From contig NZ_JANQBQ010000001.1 of assembly GCF_024723825.1 (NCBI RefSeq), positions 744,001 to 808,000 on the forward strand: DNA of 64,000 nt. Reading direction: 5' to 3'. The notes below the pieces were generated by a model, which saw only the letters and a list, made by a program, of their open reading frames with translations, made no database searches and was not told the DNA's origin. Shown in pieces: positions 1 through 8,231 of the stretch. The DNA comes from Romboutsia lituseburensis. Lineage in GTDB: Bacteria; Bacillota; Clostridia; Peptostreptococcales; Peptostreptococcaceae. How positions within the stretch are numbered: position 1 is the stretch's first letter; every line of letters starts with the position of its first letter. Made by a program: the position numbers and the translations under genes.

Positions 1-980
1 TCTTCTGTTCCATATTTTTCAGCTTTTACAACCAATAACTTTGTATCTTTAGGTATTTCTATAGATGCCATCTTAGCTATTTCATAAGGAGATGCTCCAA
101 CGCAATCCTTACTTATATTGCCATCTGGGAATAATGCTTTTCTTAAAGATTTAACTTCTTCTTCTTTTTCTATATAATACGCTCCACTTTGTACTAATCT
201 AGCTATAAATTCATTGTACATTTCATTAGGGCATATAGCACTTTGCTCACATGTACAAAGGATTCCATTATCATATATTCTACCTTTTATCACTTTAGGG
301 ACTACTTCATCAAGGTTAGCATCTTTATCTATTAAACATTGTACATTTCCTGCACCTACTCCAAATGCTGGTTTCCCACTACTATATGCAACCTTTACCA
401 TTCCAGGTCCACCAGTTGATACACATACATCTGATAACTGCATTACCAAATTTGATATTTCAACAGTAGGCTCATTTACTATTTGAATTAAATCTTTAGG
501 TGCTCCCACTTTTTCTAGCGCTTCTCTCATTAAATCTACTGTTTTTACTCCAGTATTTTTAGCTCTTGGATGTGGACATATAATAATCGAATTTCCTCCT
601 TTTAAAGCAATCATTGCATTGTGCATAGGTGTCATTGTTGGATTAGTTGTAGGAGTGACTGCACCTACTACTCCTATAGGTTTAGCTACTTCAACTAATC
701 CTTCTTCTGCGATATATTTTATTATCCCCCTACTTTTTACACCTTTTAGTTTGTTCCAAACAGCTTTTGATTTACCTTTATTTTTTACTATTTTATCTTC
801 ATAAACTCCCATTTTAGTTTCATCAACAGCCATACGAGCGAGCATTTCACCATTATCATATATTGATTTACCTATAGCACGAACTGCTTCATCTACTTGG
901 TTTTGAGAATATTTTTCAAATTCTCTTTGAGCTATACGAGCTTTATTTATTAACTGTAAAACATAATCTCTTGCTTGCAT
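1..980 (-). CDS. CoA-acylating aldehyde dehydrogenase, N-terminal part (runs off window)
   Basis: About 326 residues are visible; the C-terminus lies beyond base 1. The ATG at 978-980 follows a strong GGGAGG ribosome site. The fold is that of the NAD-dependent acylating aldehyde dehydrogenases (EutE, SucD, N-terminal half of AdhE), which interconvert an acyl-CoA and an aldehyde. Visible motifs are VGAVTPTTNPT and CPHPRAK for the nucleotide and CoA region, STGGPGMV, and the catalytic cysteine in ILCTCEQ (usual form ICASEQ). Whether it is a free aldehyde dehydrogenase or the front of a bifunctional AdhE cannot be decided, because an AdhE would be about 870 residues. The substrate is not inferable. 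A long AT-rich upstream region suggests its own promoter. Confidence 0.8.
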   Translation of the reverse strand, partial: MQARDYVLQLINKARIAQREFEKYSQNQVDEAVRAIGKSIYDNGEMLARMAVDETKMGVYEDKIVKNKGKSKAVWNKLKGVKSRGIIKYIAEEGLVEVAKPIGVVGAVTPTTNPTMTPMHNAMIALKGGNSIIICPHPRAKNTGVKTVDLMREALEKVGAPKDLIQIVNEPTVEISNLVMQLSDVCVSTGGPGMVKVAYSSGKPAFGVGAGNVQCLIDKDANLDEVVPKVIKGRIYDNGILCTCEQSAICPNEMYNEFIARLVQSGAYYIEKEEEVKSLRKALFPDGNISKDCVGASPYEIAKMASIEIPKDTKLLVVKAEKYGTE

Positions 981-1361
981 GTAAATACCTCCCTCAAAAT
1001 AACGTATAGTTTTTTTTATATATATTGTATTAATGTTTTGCTTTATATTTAAATTGTAGTATATTGGACAAAATTAAGTAAAGTAAATTTTCTGAAAATT
1101 TAATTTTATTCTTATTTATTTATTTTTTAACATTATAATAATTAAATTTCAAACTATAATAGTTGTGTTATCCATATAAATTCATTTAAATTTCAATACT
1201 TTCATATATTCATGTATATAATTTTTGTTAATTAAGTTTAATTAATATTTGTCTTAAACGTTAATTTTGTGTTAAATATAACAATCCAAATTAAAATTTA
1301 ATTATCGACAAACTACTTATAGATAATAATAATAATTTGTCTACAATTTCATTGTAAATAA
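981..1361. other. Intergenic region without gene
   Basis: This is the upstream region of the minus-strand aldehyde dehydrogenase. It is extremely AT-rich and has no open frame with a ribosome site on either strand. I see no RNA structure other than the terminator that follows at 1362-1400. It presumably holds the dehydrogenase promoter, but no single -35/-10 pair stands out. Confidence 0.5.
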
Positions 1362-1400
1362 AAACAAGACTATAGTTTTAAATCTAACTATAGCCTTATT
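1362..1400 (-). terminator. Intrinsic terminator of the alpha/beta hydrolase gene
   Basis: On the minus strand, an AAGGCTATAGTT / AAACTATAGTCTT stem with a short loop is followed by a GTTTTTATTT tract. It lies just downstream of the hydrolase stop codon. Confidence 0.8.
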
Positions 1401-1428
1401 TTTATATCTATATTTATCTTATTCAGTT

Positions 1429-2163
1429 TTATTGATTATCTACTGATTCCAAAAATTCTTCCAATACATTTGTTAAACTTTCAAATTCATCTTCTTTTAT
1501 ATCATGACCTGAGTTTTCAAAATGTTTTATTCTTATACTTTTACTTCCTAGGTTTTTTATATATTCACTTATATCTTCTATGGTTAACAAAGTTTCTTCT
1601 TTTTCACCTTTTAAAATCAATGTATTACATGTTATATTGGGTAATTGATCTTTAAAATAAACCTGTTCTGATTCTTTTTCTATAGCTTCTAATACATTGT
1701 ATTTTATTGATATTGATTGGCCATTGGACTTATAAAATTCCATACTCTCCCTTGCCCAACCTTTTGGCATTTTTTTATGTTGAGCTGGATATTCTCCTAA
1801 TATTAATCCTTTTAAAGCATTTTGATTTAACAGTGAGTACCCTATTGCATAAGAAACACCTCTAGAGTATCCCATAATACAAAATTTATCCAAATTTAAA
1901 CATTCAACTATTGAATGTATATCTTGTAAATGATGCGTTAATGTATATCCGCATTTTGGTGAATCACTTTTTCCTCTCCCCCTAAAGGACAAAGCTATGC
2001 ACCTTCTATCCCTTAATCTTTCTATTATTTTTATATAATCTTGTGCTGACTCTGATAATCCTGGACATATTAATAATGGCGTTTTTTCACTATTTATTAT
2101 ATGATTATCGATATAATTTATTTTTATGCCTTTGCTATTTACCCAATCTTGTATAAGCTCCAT
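1429..2163 (-). CDS. Alpha/beta-fold hydrolase
   Basis: This is a cytoplasmic alpha/beta hydrolase of 244 residues with no signal peptide. The nucleophile elbow is GYSRG (Ser near residue 100), preceded by an oxyanion-type segment LLICPGLSES and a FRGRGKSD loop. The catalytic His is in NSGHD near the C-terminus, and an acidic residue follows LILKGEKEE. I chose the ATG at 2161-2163 because AAGGGG precedes it; an in-frame start 23 codons further upstream has no ribosome site. Substrate unknown: the family includes esterases, haloperoxidase-like enzymes and thioesterases. It is a single-gene unit ending in the terminator at 1362-1400. Confidence 0.8.
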   Translation of the reverse strand: MELIQDWVNSKGIKINYIDNHIINSEKTPLLICPGLSESAQDYIKIIERLRDRRCIALSFRGRGKSDSPKCGYTLTHHLQDIHSIVECLNLDKFCIMGYSRGVSYAIGYSLLNQNALKGLILGEYPAQHKKMPKGWARESMEFYKSNGQSISIKYNVLEAIEKESEQVYFKDQLPNITCNTLILKGEKEETLLTIEDISEYIKNLGSKSIRIKHFENSGHDIKEDEFESLTNVLEEFLESVDNQ

Positions 2164-2390
2164 ATCATAATCCCCTTTTATAGTTTTTGGCCTAAGATCT
2201 AGTTCATAAAAAATTAAAACTCTGCTATACATATTTATGAAGATATTTTTTTATTATTACTATAGGTTATCATTAAATTACAAATATTATCTTTGATTAT
2301 ATAGCGTTCTATTATATATAATGCTATATTGCTATATAAAAACCTTTATTTTTTAATCTTTATATCTAAAATTTATACTTTTTAAAAAAA

Positions 2391-2424
2391 TAGAGTGAAG
2401 TTTTGAATCTTAAACTTCACTCTA
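2391..2424. terminator. Hairpin terminator
   Basis: A 13-bp perfect stem (TAGAGTGAAGTTT and its complement) around a 7-8 nt loop, flanked by A-rich and T-rich tracts. It lies just downstream of the decayed gene at 2465-2590 in the minus direction and was probably its terminator. Confidence 0.7.
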
Positions 2425-2464
2425 TTATATATATTTAATATTTCAATTATTTTTATAATAAATT

Positions 2465-2590
2465 TTAGTCATTATCTTTTACAATAGCTAAGATTCTTAG
2501 TATGTCTAAAAGTAGATTTAAGAAACTTATAAATATTGAATATGATAATTGTACAACTTCCATTTCAGATAAAATGCCATATCTACATCT
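2465..2590 (-). pseudogene. Remnant of a Bax inhibitor-1 (YccA/YbhL) family membrane protein, C-terminal end only
   Basis: On the minus strand an open frame of about 40 codons ends in TAA at 2465-2467. It has a hydrophobic tail with the pattern SIFISFLNLLLDILRIL followed by a charged end. This resembles the last membrane segment of BI-1 family proteins (LYLDFINLFLxILRxxG then charged residues). No ribosome site or start is present, and the upstream sequence to 2690 contains no further family signature. A terminator still follows at 2391-2424. I read it as the 3' stub of a deleted gene. The assignment rests on one short segment. Confidence 0.4.
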
Positions 2591-2689
2591 ACTTTGAATG
2601 AATATTTTTTAATTTTAAAATATCATATTAACTTAATTTTATATCTTATACATACGTTCACATAAATAATAATTACCTTAATCGTAAAA

Positions 2690-2718
2690 AATCCAAGTTG
2701 TAATAAACAACTTGGATT
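2690..2718 (-). terminator. Intrinsic terminator of the rhodanese-like gene
   Basis: A 10-bp stem ATCCAAGTTG/CAACTTGGAT with a 7-nt loop, followed on the minus strand by TTTTTT. It directly abuts the stop codon of the gene at 2719. Confidence 0.85.
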
Positions 2719-3096
2719 TTAATATTTTTTAATACCCAAAATTCCATTTTCTAATACTTTTGCATTTATACCTAGTAACTTTGCATAAGCCCACATAGTA
2801 GGACTTCTTAGTCTTCCTTTTGAACATCCAATAATTAGTGTTTTTGTTTTATTATGTGATACTTTTATAAGATCTTTAGTTATTTCCTTTATATTTTTTA
2901 TCATGCCATAAATCACAATTACTTCTGCCCAAAACAAGTGTCTATGTAAAAAATCATGTTCTTCCTTTGTCATTATAGGAATGTTATATTTGAATACATT
3001 ATTTTCTAAGTACTGCTCTTTTGTTCTTACATCTACTGTTACTTCGTCCTTAATGTCTTCATATTTTATTAAATACTTTTTTAATAAAAGCTTCAT
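2719..3096 (-). CDS. Stand-alone rhodanese-like protein resembling the N-terminal domain of tRNA 2-selenouridine synthase (SelU/MnmH)
   Basis: The protein has 125 residues forming a single rhodanese-type domain. VDVRTKEQYLENN then NIPIMTKEEHDFL match the start of the SelU/MnmH rhodanese (DVRSPxEF...NIPLFSDEER). The second half, CSKGRLRS followed by AKLLGINAKVLENGI, corresponds to the SelU active loop (CxRGGMRS...LGxNVYxLEGGY), with the catalytic Cys present. The P-loop half of SelU is absent here. The start is uncertain: the ATG has no close ribosome site, while a good GGGGAGG lies about 26 nt further upstream with only ATT/ATA codons in frame next to it. Functional sulfur or selenium transfer is inference. 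Confidence 0.6.
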   Translation of the reverse strand: MKLLLKKYLIKYEDIKDEVTVDVRTKEQYLENNVFKYNIPIMTKEEHDFLHRHLFWAEVIVIYGMIKNIKEITKDLIKVSHNKTKTLIIGCSKGRLRSPTMWAYAKLLGINAKVLENGILGIKKY

Positions 3097-3242
3097 AAAC
3101 TTATCTAATGTAAATATAATATCCTCCCCTTAAAAATCACTTATATATGCTCTTTATGGTATTTTAACACAATTAAAATCATTTTTAAATAAAAAAATAC
3201 TATGTAAAGTTAAAACTTATACACAGCATTTTTTTGAGTTTT

Positions 3243-3596
3243 TTATTTAAAATCATTTTCAAATTCATCTATACTATCTTTTAATAAAGTCGCACTATAA
3301 GCCATAGATGGACCTCCACCAAATCCAACTGCAACCATAGCCGCTTCCATTATTTCTTCTCTAGTAGCACCTACCTCTAGTGACTTATATACATGATATA
3401 CTATGCAATACTCACAACGATTATATACTCCTATTGCTACACTCATAAGTTCTTTAGTCTTAGTACTTAAAGCACCTTCTTTGTACCCCGTATTTAAAAG
3501 ACGCATAAATGCATTAACATTAGCTTTATTAGTTTCACTTATATCAGCTAATCCATCTGTAAAATCGTTTAACATTCCTCTAACATCTTTTTTCAT
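3243..3596 (-). CDS. Carboxymuconolactone decarboxylase/AhpD-family protein
   Basis: This 117-residue all-helical protein carries the AhpD-like redox motif CEYCIVYH (CxxCxxxH) around residues 61-68, followed by the ATREEIMEA segment typical of the family. Members with this motif act as thiol peroxidase or reductase partners, or as gamma-carboxymuconolactone decarboxylases. The conserved CxxC favours a redox role. An AAGGGGG ribosome site precedes the ATG. It sits between a MarR regulator (upstream) and the rhodanese gene on the same strand. This neighbourhood, together with the redox motif, hints at oxidative or electrophile stress, which is inference. Confidence 0.85.
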   Translation of the reverse strand: MKKDVRGMLNDFTDGLADISETNKANVNAFMRLLNTGYKEGALSTKTKELMSVAIGVYNRCEYCIVYHVYKSLEVGATREEIMEAAMVAVGFGGGPSMAYSATLLKDSIDEFENDFK

Positions 3597-3692
3597 GATT
3601 TTTCCCCCTTATGATTATCCTTTTTAAACACTTGCTATAGCAATTATTCATATGACAAGTATATCATCATTATAATACTTTGTAAATCATTA

Positions 3693-4121
3693 TTAAGTAT
3701 TTTTTAGATTGTTAACTATTTGATTTAAAACATTTTTGAATGTTTCTAAATCCTTTTCTGATATATTTTTAATGCTATCTTTTGAAAATTTTTCTCCTAT
3801 TGGTATTATCTCTTCTCTTTTTTTATTTCCATAATCCGTTAAGTATAGTCGAGTAATTCTTCTATCATTTTCATCTTTTTCTCTCTTTACCATATCATCC
3901 TTTTCCATTCTATCTACAAGCCTAACAATTGAAGACTCATTTGAATCTAGTATATAGGATAATTGTTTTTGTGTTATTCCTTCGTTTTGGCCAATATAAT
4001 AAATTGCTATCCACTGTACTCTTGTTATTCCATGGCTTAATACTCTATTGTTAAAAGCTTCTATAATTTCTTTATTATATTTATTTGTTATAACGCCTAT
4101 ACAATCATTTAAATTAAACAT
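3693..4121 (-). CDS. MarR-family transcriptional regulator
   Basis: A winged-helix DNA-binding protein of 142 residues. The recognition helix region is ITQKQLSYILDSNESSIVRLVDRMEKDDMV and the wing is KREKDENDRRITRLYLT, the classic MarR DxRxxxxxLT signature. I chose the second ATG (4119-4121), because AAGGGAG lies 5-10 nt before it and overlaps the codons of the upstream ATG. Its likely targets are itself and the CMD-family gene downstream, by proximity only. No cysteine-based sensor is obvious. Confidence 0.9.
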   Translation of the reverse strand: MFNLNDCIGVITNKYNKEIIEAFNNRVLSHGITRVQWIAIYYIGQNEGITQKQLSYILDSNESSIVRLVDRMEKDDMVKREKDENDRRITRLYLTDYGNKKREEIIPIGEKFSKDSIKNISEKDLETFKNVLNQIVNNLKNT

Positions 4122-4318
4122 ATTTTCTCCCTTCACATAATTAAAAACTTTGTTATTTTTTATATAAAATAGTTAAAATTTAAATATTAATTATTTTCTG
4201 AAATTTCCCAGGCAATTTATAATATATAATTTTAAAAATTAATATAATTCATTAATAACTCTCACTCTACTAAAAATTTTAAACATATCAAGTAATATAA
4301 TATCTTTTAATTAAAATT

Positions 4319-4354
4319 AAAGCAACATAGTTTTAATAAAAACTATGTTGCTTT
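4319..4354. terminator. Bidirectional-looking terminator
   Basis: A 16-bp perfect stem AAAGCAACATAGTTTT with its complement around a 4-nt loop, overlapping the stop codon of the EEP-family gene. It ends transcription of that minus-strand gene. Confidence 0.85.
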
Positions 4355-5213
4355 AATCTATTATTAATTGAGGTTTATATTTAATATTTGCAGTTATAGG
4401 ATAATGATCTGATAATTTGGAATCTATTATATTATACGTAGATGAATATATACTACCCTCTTTTATAAATATATGATCTATTCTAGAATCTATAGGTATA
4501 AATGTTTTCGAGTTAACATACCCATGATATTTCCCTACATCTATCAATTCACTCAATTCTAAATTAGTTTGATTAAAATCACCAACTAAAATCACTTCTC
4601 CATCTAATCCATTTATATAGTTCATCATTTCTTCGATTTGTACTTTTCTTTCCTTAGTATTTATTGCTAAATGTGCATTTATTATATTAACATATTTATT
4701 ATTTATATAAAAAGTCACATGTAAAAGACCTCTTTGTTCTCCCTTGCTAGTTAACAGTATTTGGTTGCTTTCTACTATAGGGTACTTTGAATATATAGCT
4801 AATCCATGAGAAAATAAATTATCTCTTTGATTAACTATAAACTGTGAATTATTTTCAAGTTGCTTTTTTATCTTAGCATCTTGAAAGCCTAAAACTTCTT
4901 GCAAACAAACTATATCTGCGTCATTTTCTTTGATAAGTTTTATAGTTGAATCTAATGTATATTTATTCTTCTCGTTTCTACCTTTATGTATATTAAACGA
5001 CATAATTTTTACATCTATTGGTTCTTGTAAGTTTTTGGTATTTACACTAGGTACTAAATCATCTTTATACAAATTATATATTTTCATATGTTTAGCATCT
5101 AAATATTTAAATTTTTGATCTTGTTTTATGCATATAAAAATATTTATTAAAACTATACTAAATAGCATAAATACTATTTTTTGCGTTGGCTTCACATTTT
5201 CACCCACTATCAT
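4353..5213 (-). CDS. Membrane-anchored endonuclease/exonuclease/phosphatase (EEP) family protein
   Basis: 286 residues. An N-terminal hydrophobic segment (about residues 12-29) serves as a signal anchor and is followed by the EEP fold. Fold motifs are IKIMSFNIHKG, DADIVCLQEV (metal-binding Glu), GLAIYSKYPI, LVGDFNQ (catalytic Asp/Asn), DHIFI and KLSDHYPI (catalytic Asp-His). All family catalytic residues are present, so it should be an active metal-dependent phosphodiesterase or phosphatase outside the membrane. The substrate could be nucleic acid, inositol phosphate or sphingomyelin-like. The start is ambiguous: the ATG has no ribosome site, and a GTG seven codons later follows AGTGGGTG. It is monocistronic with its own terminator. 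Confidence 0.8.
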   Translation of the reverse strand: MIVGENVKPTQKIVFMLFSIVLINIFICIKQDQKFKYLDAKHMKIYNLYKDDLVPSVNTKNLQEPIDVKIMSFNIHKGRNEKNKYTLDSTIKLIKENDADIVCLQEVLGFQDAKIKKQLENNSQFIVNQRDNLFSHGLAIYSKYPIVESNQILLTSKGEQRGLLHVTFYINNKYVNIINAHLAINTKERKVQIEEMMNYINGLDGEVILVGDFNQTNLELSELIDVGKYHGYVNSKTFIPIDSRIDHIFIKEGSIYSSTYNIIDSKLSDHYPITANIKYKPQLIID

Positions 5214-5318
5214 AATGTTTTATTTATTGTTTATTATAGTCACTATTTCCAATAAAAATTACAATTATACATTATGAAAATTTATTAAATTATTTTATAC
5301 ACATTTAAATAAAACCGC

Positions 5319-5367
5319 AAAAAAGCTATAAAAACTTCTACTCATACTAGAGTTTTTATAGCTTTTT
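5319..5367. terminator. Hairpin terminator
   Basis: The stem AAAAAAGCTATAAAAACT pairs with its complement at 5351-5367, with T-tracts on both sides. It follows the minus-strand gene at 5426-6127. Confidence 0.8.
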
Positions 5368-5425
5368 ATTATGTTTAATATATATTTATATAATGTACAT
5401 CCTATTTATACTTAATAATTTTTAA

Positions 5426-6127
5426 TTATCCATATATAAGACAATCTATCTCCATAGCTAAATTAATAGAATTTGGATTCCAATTTCTATCTTGTAAATC
5501 TCTTATTTCATAATTAAGTTTAGACTTATTTAAAAACTCATAAAACTTTCTATCTAACCATGGAGCACTCCATGCACCAGATCTACAAATATGTACTGTA
5601 TCAAAAACATCATCTTCTTTTATATCCTCGAGTCGTAAATAGTTTACACCAAATTTATCATTAATCTCTTTAAAATATTCAGATTTTTCCACTGTGTATT
5701 TACTATAAACTATATTTGCTTCCTTTATTATATTATCGTCTAATAGTTTTCCTAACCAATTTGCACAATTAACTTCAAAATAAAGAGAGCGTAAACCTCC
5801 ATATCCTAAGTCTGAATGTGCATCAAATGAGTATACCTTTTCACACCCACTATCTTTTATTATTTCATAGGCATTTGCATGAGACTCAGTTACTATAAGT
5901 TTTGTATTTTTAGTTAATTTAAATTTTTGCTTTAATACTCTCCAAAAAATATTTTCTTGACCACTAGTACTCATTTTTTTACTTAAATCAATACCCTTTG
6001 ATTTATTCTCTAAATATATTTTATACCAATGCATGATTATATTGTTTTTGTTTTCTATTTCTGAATCTTGATAGTCCTTTATATAATTCATGAAATAATC
6101 CCAATCAATACTTATAAATGATTTCAT
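5426..6127 (-). CDS. Uncharacterised protein with a DAHSD motif (arginase-fold or UPF0489-like?)
   Basis: 233 residues, with no signal peptide or membrane segment. It starts with FISIDWDYF and contains YSFDAHSDLGYGG near residue 100. The DxHxD motif preceded by a hydrophobic strand recalls the metal-binding motif of ureohydrolases and of the UPF0489 family, but other family motifs are not convincing. A SGAWSAPWLDRKFYEF segment lies near residue 185. Start: ATG with AGGGGTGG upstream. It is a single-gene unit between terminators. A metalloenzyme function is a guess. Confidence 0.5.
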   Translation of the reverse strand: MKSFISIDWDYFMNYIKDYQDSEIENKNNIIMHWYKIYLENKSKGIDLSKKMSTSGQENIFWRVLKQKFKLTKNTKLIVTESHANAYEIIKDSGCEKVYSFDAHSDLGYGGLRSLYFEVNCANWLGKLLDDNIIKEANIVYSKYTVEKSEYFKEINDKFGVNYLRLEDIKEDDVFDTVHICRSGAWSAPWLDRKFYEFLNKSKLNYEIRDLQDRNWNPNSINLAMEIDCLIYG

Positions 6128-6234
6128 ATTACCACCCCTAGTTTAATTGTTATTGAATGTACATTATATATAAGGTCTATACTTAAATACTATATAAGTA
6201 TAGTTGAAATGTCAAATTTCACCACTTCATAACA

Positions 6235-6268
6235 AAAATGAGCTACCTAGATTAGGTAACTCATTTTG
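6235..6268 (-). terminator. Intrinsic terminator of the permease gene
   Basis: The stem AAATGAG-TACCT/AGGTAACTCATTT with a short loop and a T-tract on the minus strand lies immediately after the permease stop codon. Confidence 0.8.
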
Positions 6269-7624
6269 TTATGCTACGATTTTTTTATCTGTTTCAATAT
6301 TTTTTGATTTATTTTTATTCTCATAATAGTTATAAACAGGTAATCCTATTAAAGTTACTATAATTCCTCCTAAAGACATAATAGTACTATTTATACCTGC
6401 AAAGAATAACTGATTTATAACAACAAACAGTCCACTTAAGATTGCAACCATTGGTATAAAAGGGTACATAGGTACTTTATAAGGTCTATGTATATTTGGA
6501 TGACTTTTTCTTAATTTTATTACACCTATAAATGTTAATACATAAAAACTCCAAATAGCAAACATAGATAAATCACTCAATAAATTAAACTGACCAGATA
6601 ATGCATATAATGCGGATAAAGAAGCCATTATTAATGTTGCATTTGCTGGAACATCATGTTTATTTAATTTTCCTACGAATTTAGGAACATGTCCTTGTGT
6701 TCCTAAAGTATAAGTTATTCTAGGTCCTGTTAATAAATAACCATTTATACATCCAAATACAGATATTAGTATCCCTACAGTTATAAATTTACCACCAACT
6801 GGTCCAAATATAGATTCTGCAACAGCAGATGCAGGTGATGCATATTTAGCTAATTCATTAGCTGGCAATACCCAAAGGTATGCTAAATTTATAACTACAT
6901 ATACTGCCATTACTAAAGATAGTCCACCTATTATAGCCTTTGGTAGATCTTTTCCTGGATCTTTCATTTCTCCTGCTATAGCTCCTACATTTATCCATCC
7001 ATCATAAGCAAATAATATTGCAACTAATAACTGACCTATTACTCCAGCTGGTTTAAGGCCTTCACTTACTAAAGGTGTCATTATAGGATTTTCTCCACTA
7101 CCTTTTATAAATCCAAATAATATAAGTAGTACAAGAGGTATTAATTTACATACTGTAGATACTGTTTGTATAACACCACTTGTTTTTGAACCAAATGAAT
7201 TTAAAATTCCTATAAATAATATTACTCCAACCGTCATAGGTATAACTAATGACTCATTTCCTAATAAAATTGCTGATTGTTGACCAAACATAACTGATAT
7301 TGCAGCTATAGTTGCTGGGAAAAACAATACCGATTGCATCCATCCAGTTAAAAAACCTAATCTCTTGCCATAAATTTCTTCTATGTAAACCATCATACCA
7401 CCTGTTTTAGGTATAGCCGCCGATACCTCTGCCGCAGTAAGACCCGCTGTTATTGTCATTATTCCAGCTATTATCCATGCTATAATTCCAAGACCTGGCG
7501 CACCTCCTGTTAATTCATATACTGCCTGTGGCTTAAAAAATACCCCTCCACCTATTACCATTCCTACAACTGTCGATAACGCTGCAGATGCTCCTAAAGT
7601 TTTTTGTAATTGCTTATTTTCCAT
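6269..7624 (-). CDS. APC-family amino-acid permease (LAT/SteT type)
   Basis: A 451-residue integral membrane protein with about 12 hydrophobic segments. The first helix contains VVGMVIGGGVFFKP, the unwound GxGxF-type substrate site of APC transporters. AYDGWINVGAIAGEMKDPGKDLPKAI is the characteristic helix 6 and loop of the L-type/SteT subfamily. It most likely exchanges or imports neutral amino acids such as Ser or Thr, but specificity is not readable from the sequence. A good AGGAG ribosome site precedes the ATG. The gene is monocistronic, bounded by the terminator at 6235-6268. Confidence 0.88.
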   Translation of the reverse strand: MENKQLQKTLGASAALSTVVGMVIGGGVFFKPQAVYELTGGAPGLGIIAWIIAGIMTITAGLTAAEVSAAIPKTGGMMVYIEEIYGKRLGFLTGWMQSVLFFPATIAAISVMFGQQSAILLGNESLVIPMTVGVILFIGILNSFGSKTSGVIQTVSTVCKLIPLVLLILFGFIKGSGENPIMTPLVSEGLKPAGVIGQLLVAILFAYDGWINVGAIAGEMKDPGKDLPKAIIGGLSLVMAVYVVINLAYLWVLPANELAKYASPASAVAESIFGPVGGKFITVGILISVFGCINGYLLTGPRITYTLGTQGHVPKFVGKLNKHDVPANATLIMASLSALYALSGQFNLLSDLSMFAIWSFYVLTFIGVIKLRKSHPNIHRPYKVPMYPFIPMVAILSGLFVVINQLFFAGINSTIMSLGGIIVTLIGLPVYNYYENKNKSKNIETDKKIVA

Positions 7625-7804
7625 CTATGATCTCCTATAGATTTCTGATTTACTCTTCGTCACAAATAGCAATTTTACCAATATTTCTCCATTCTTACAA
7701 TATTTTTTTATTTTTCATTTTTCTTAAATTTTATTCAATTTTAATCATATAATTCAATATAATTCATCTTTATATTGTTTAATATTTTCCTTAAACACAA
7801 AAAA

Positions 7805-7853
7805 GGTATTTATAATATATAAATATTAAAACTAATCATATATTATAAATACC
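7805..7853 (-). terminator. Terminator of the CGGC/PmbA/TldD operon
   Basis: A 16-bp perfect stem GGTATTTATAATATAT with its complement and a 17-nt loop, followed on the minus strand by TTTTTT. It is the first terminator after the three-gene operon at 7884-10966. Confidence 0.75.
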
Positions 7854-7883
7854 AGTTAACATAATAAAATTATTTAAAACTTT

Positions 7884-8216
7884 CTATTTTTTAGATTTGT
7901 GACTCCCATGAACTATATTGAATCCGTAATTTCTTAAAATATTTTCATGTTTTTTATAATTATCACATTCAATCTTTGTACATAAAGCTAAATGTATATT
8001 TTCTACGTTTTTATTTTGTAATTGTTTCATTTTATGTTCCCAATCTTCGCCTTCTACTAAAGTATCTTCGCATCCTATACAGTAAAAAAAGCTTGCTAGT
8101 TCCGGCTTTTCTTTATATATATCAAAAGCATCGTCTAAATTATTGTAAGCTTCATAACATCCGCTACCAGAACACATTCCCATAAGCTTTCTACATGACA
8201 TTATTGCTATTTTCAT
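7884..8216 (-). CDS. CGGC-domain protein
   Basis: A 110-residue protein of the CGGC domain family (probable metal or Fe-S binding). Its cysteines fall in the family pattern: SCRKLMGMCSGSGC at the N-terminus, FYCIGCED near residue 45, and LCTKIEC near residue 79. The ending NIVHGSHK corresponds to the family's GTH end. Function in the family is unproven; the conserved Cys array suggests metal binding. It is the last gene of an apparent operon, 15 nt after pmbA. Start: ATG with AGGGGA upstream. Confidence 0.75.
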   Translation of the reverse strand: MKIAIMSCRKLMGMCSGSGCYEAYNNLDDAFDIYKEKPELASFFYCIGCEDTLVEGEDWEHKMKQLQNKNVENIHLALCTKIECDNYKKHENILRNYGFNIVHGSHKSKK

Positions 8217-8231
8217 ATTTTAGTCCCCTAT

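Noticed and set aside
1-980. Calling the aldehyde dehydrogenase adhE
   Set aside because: Only the N-terminal part is in the window, and the alcohol dehydrogenase half cannot be seen.
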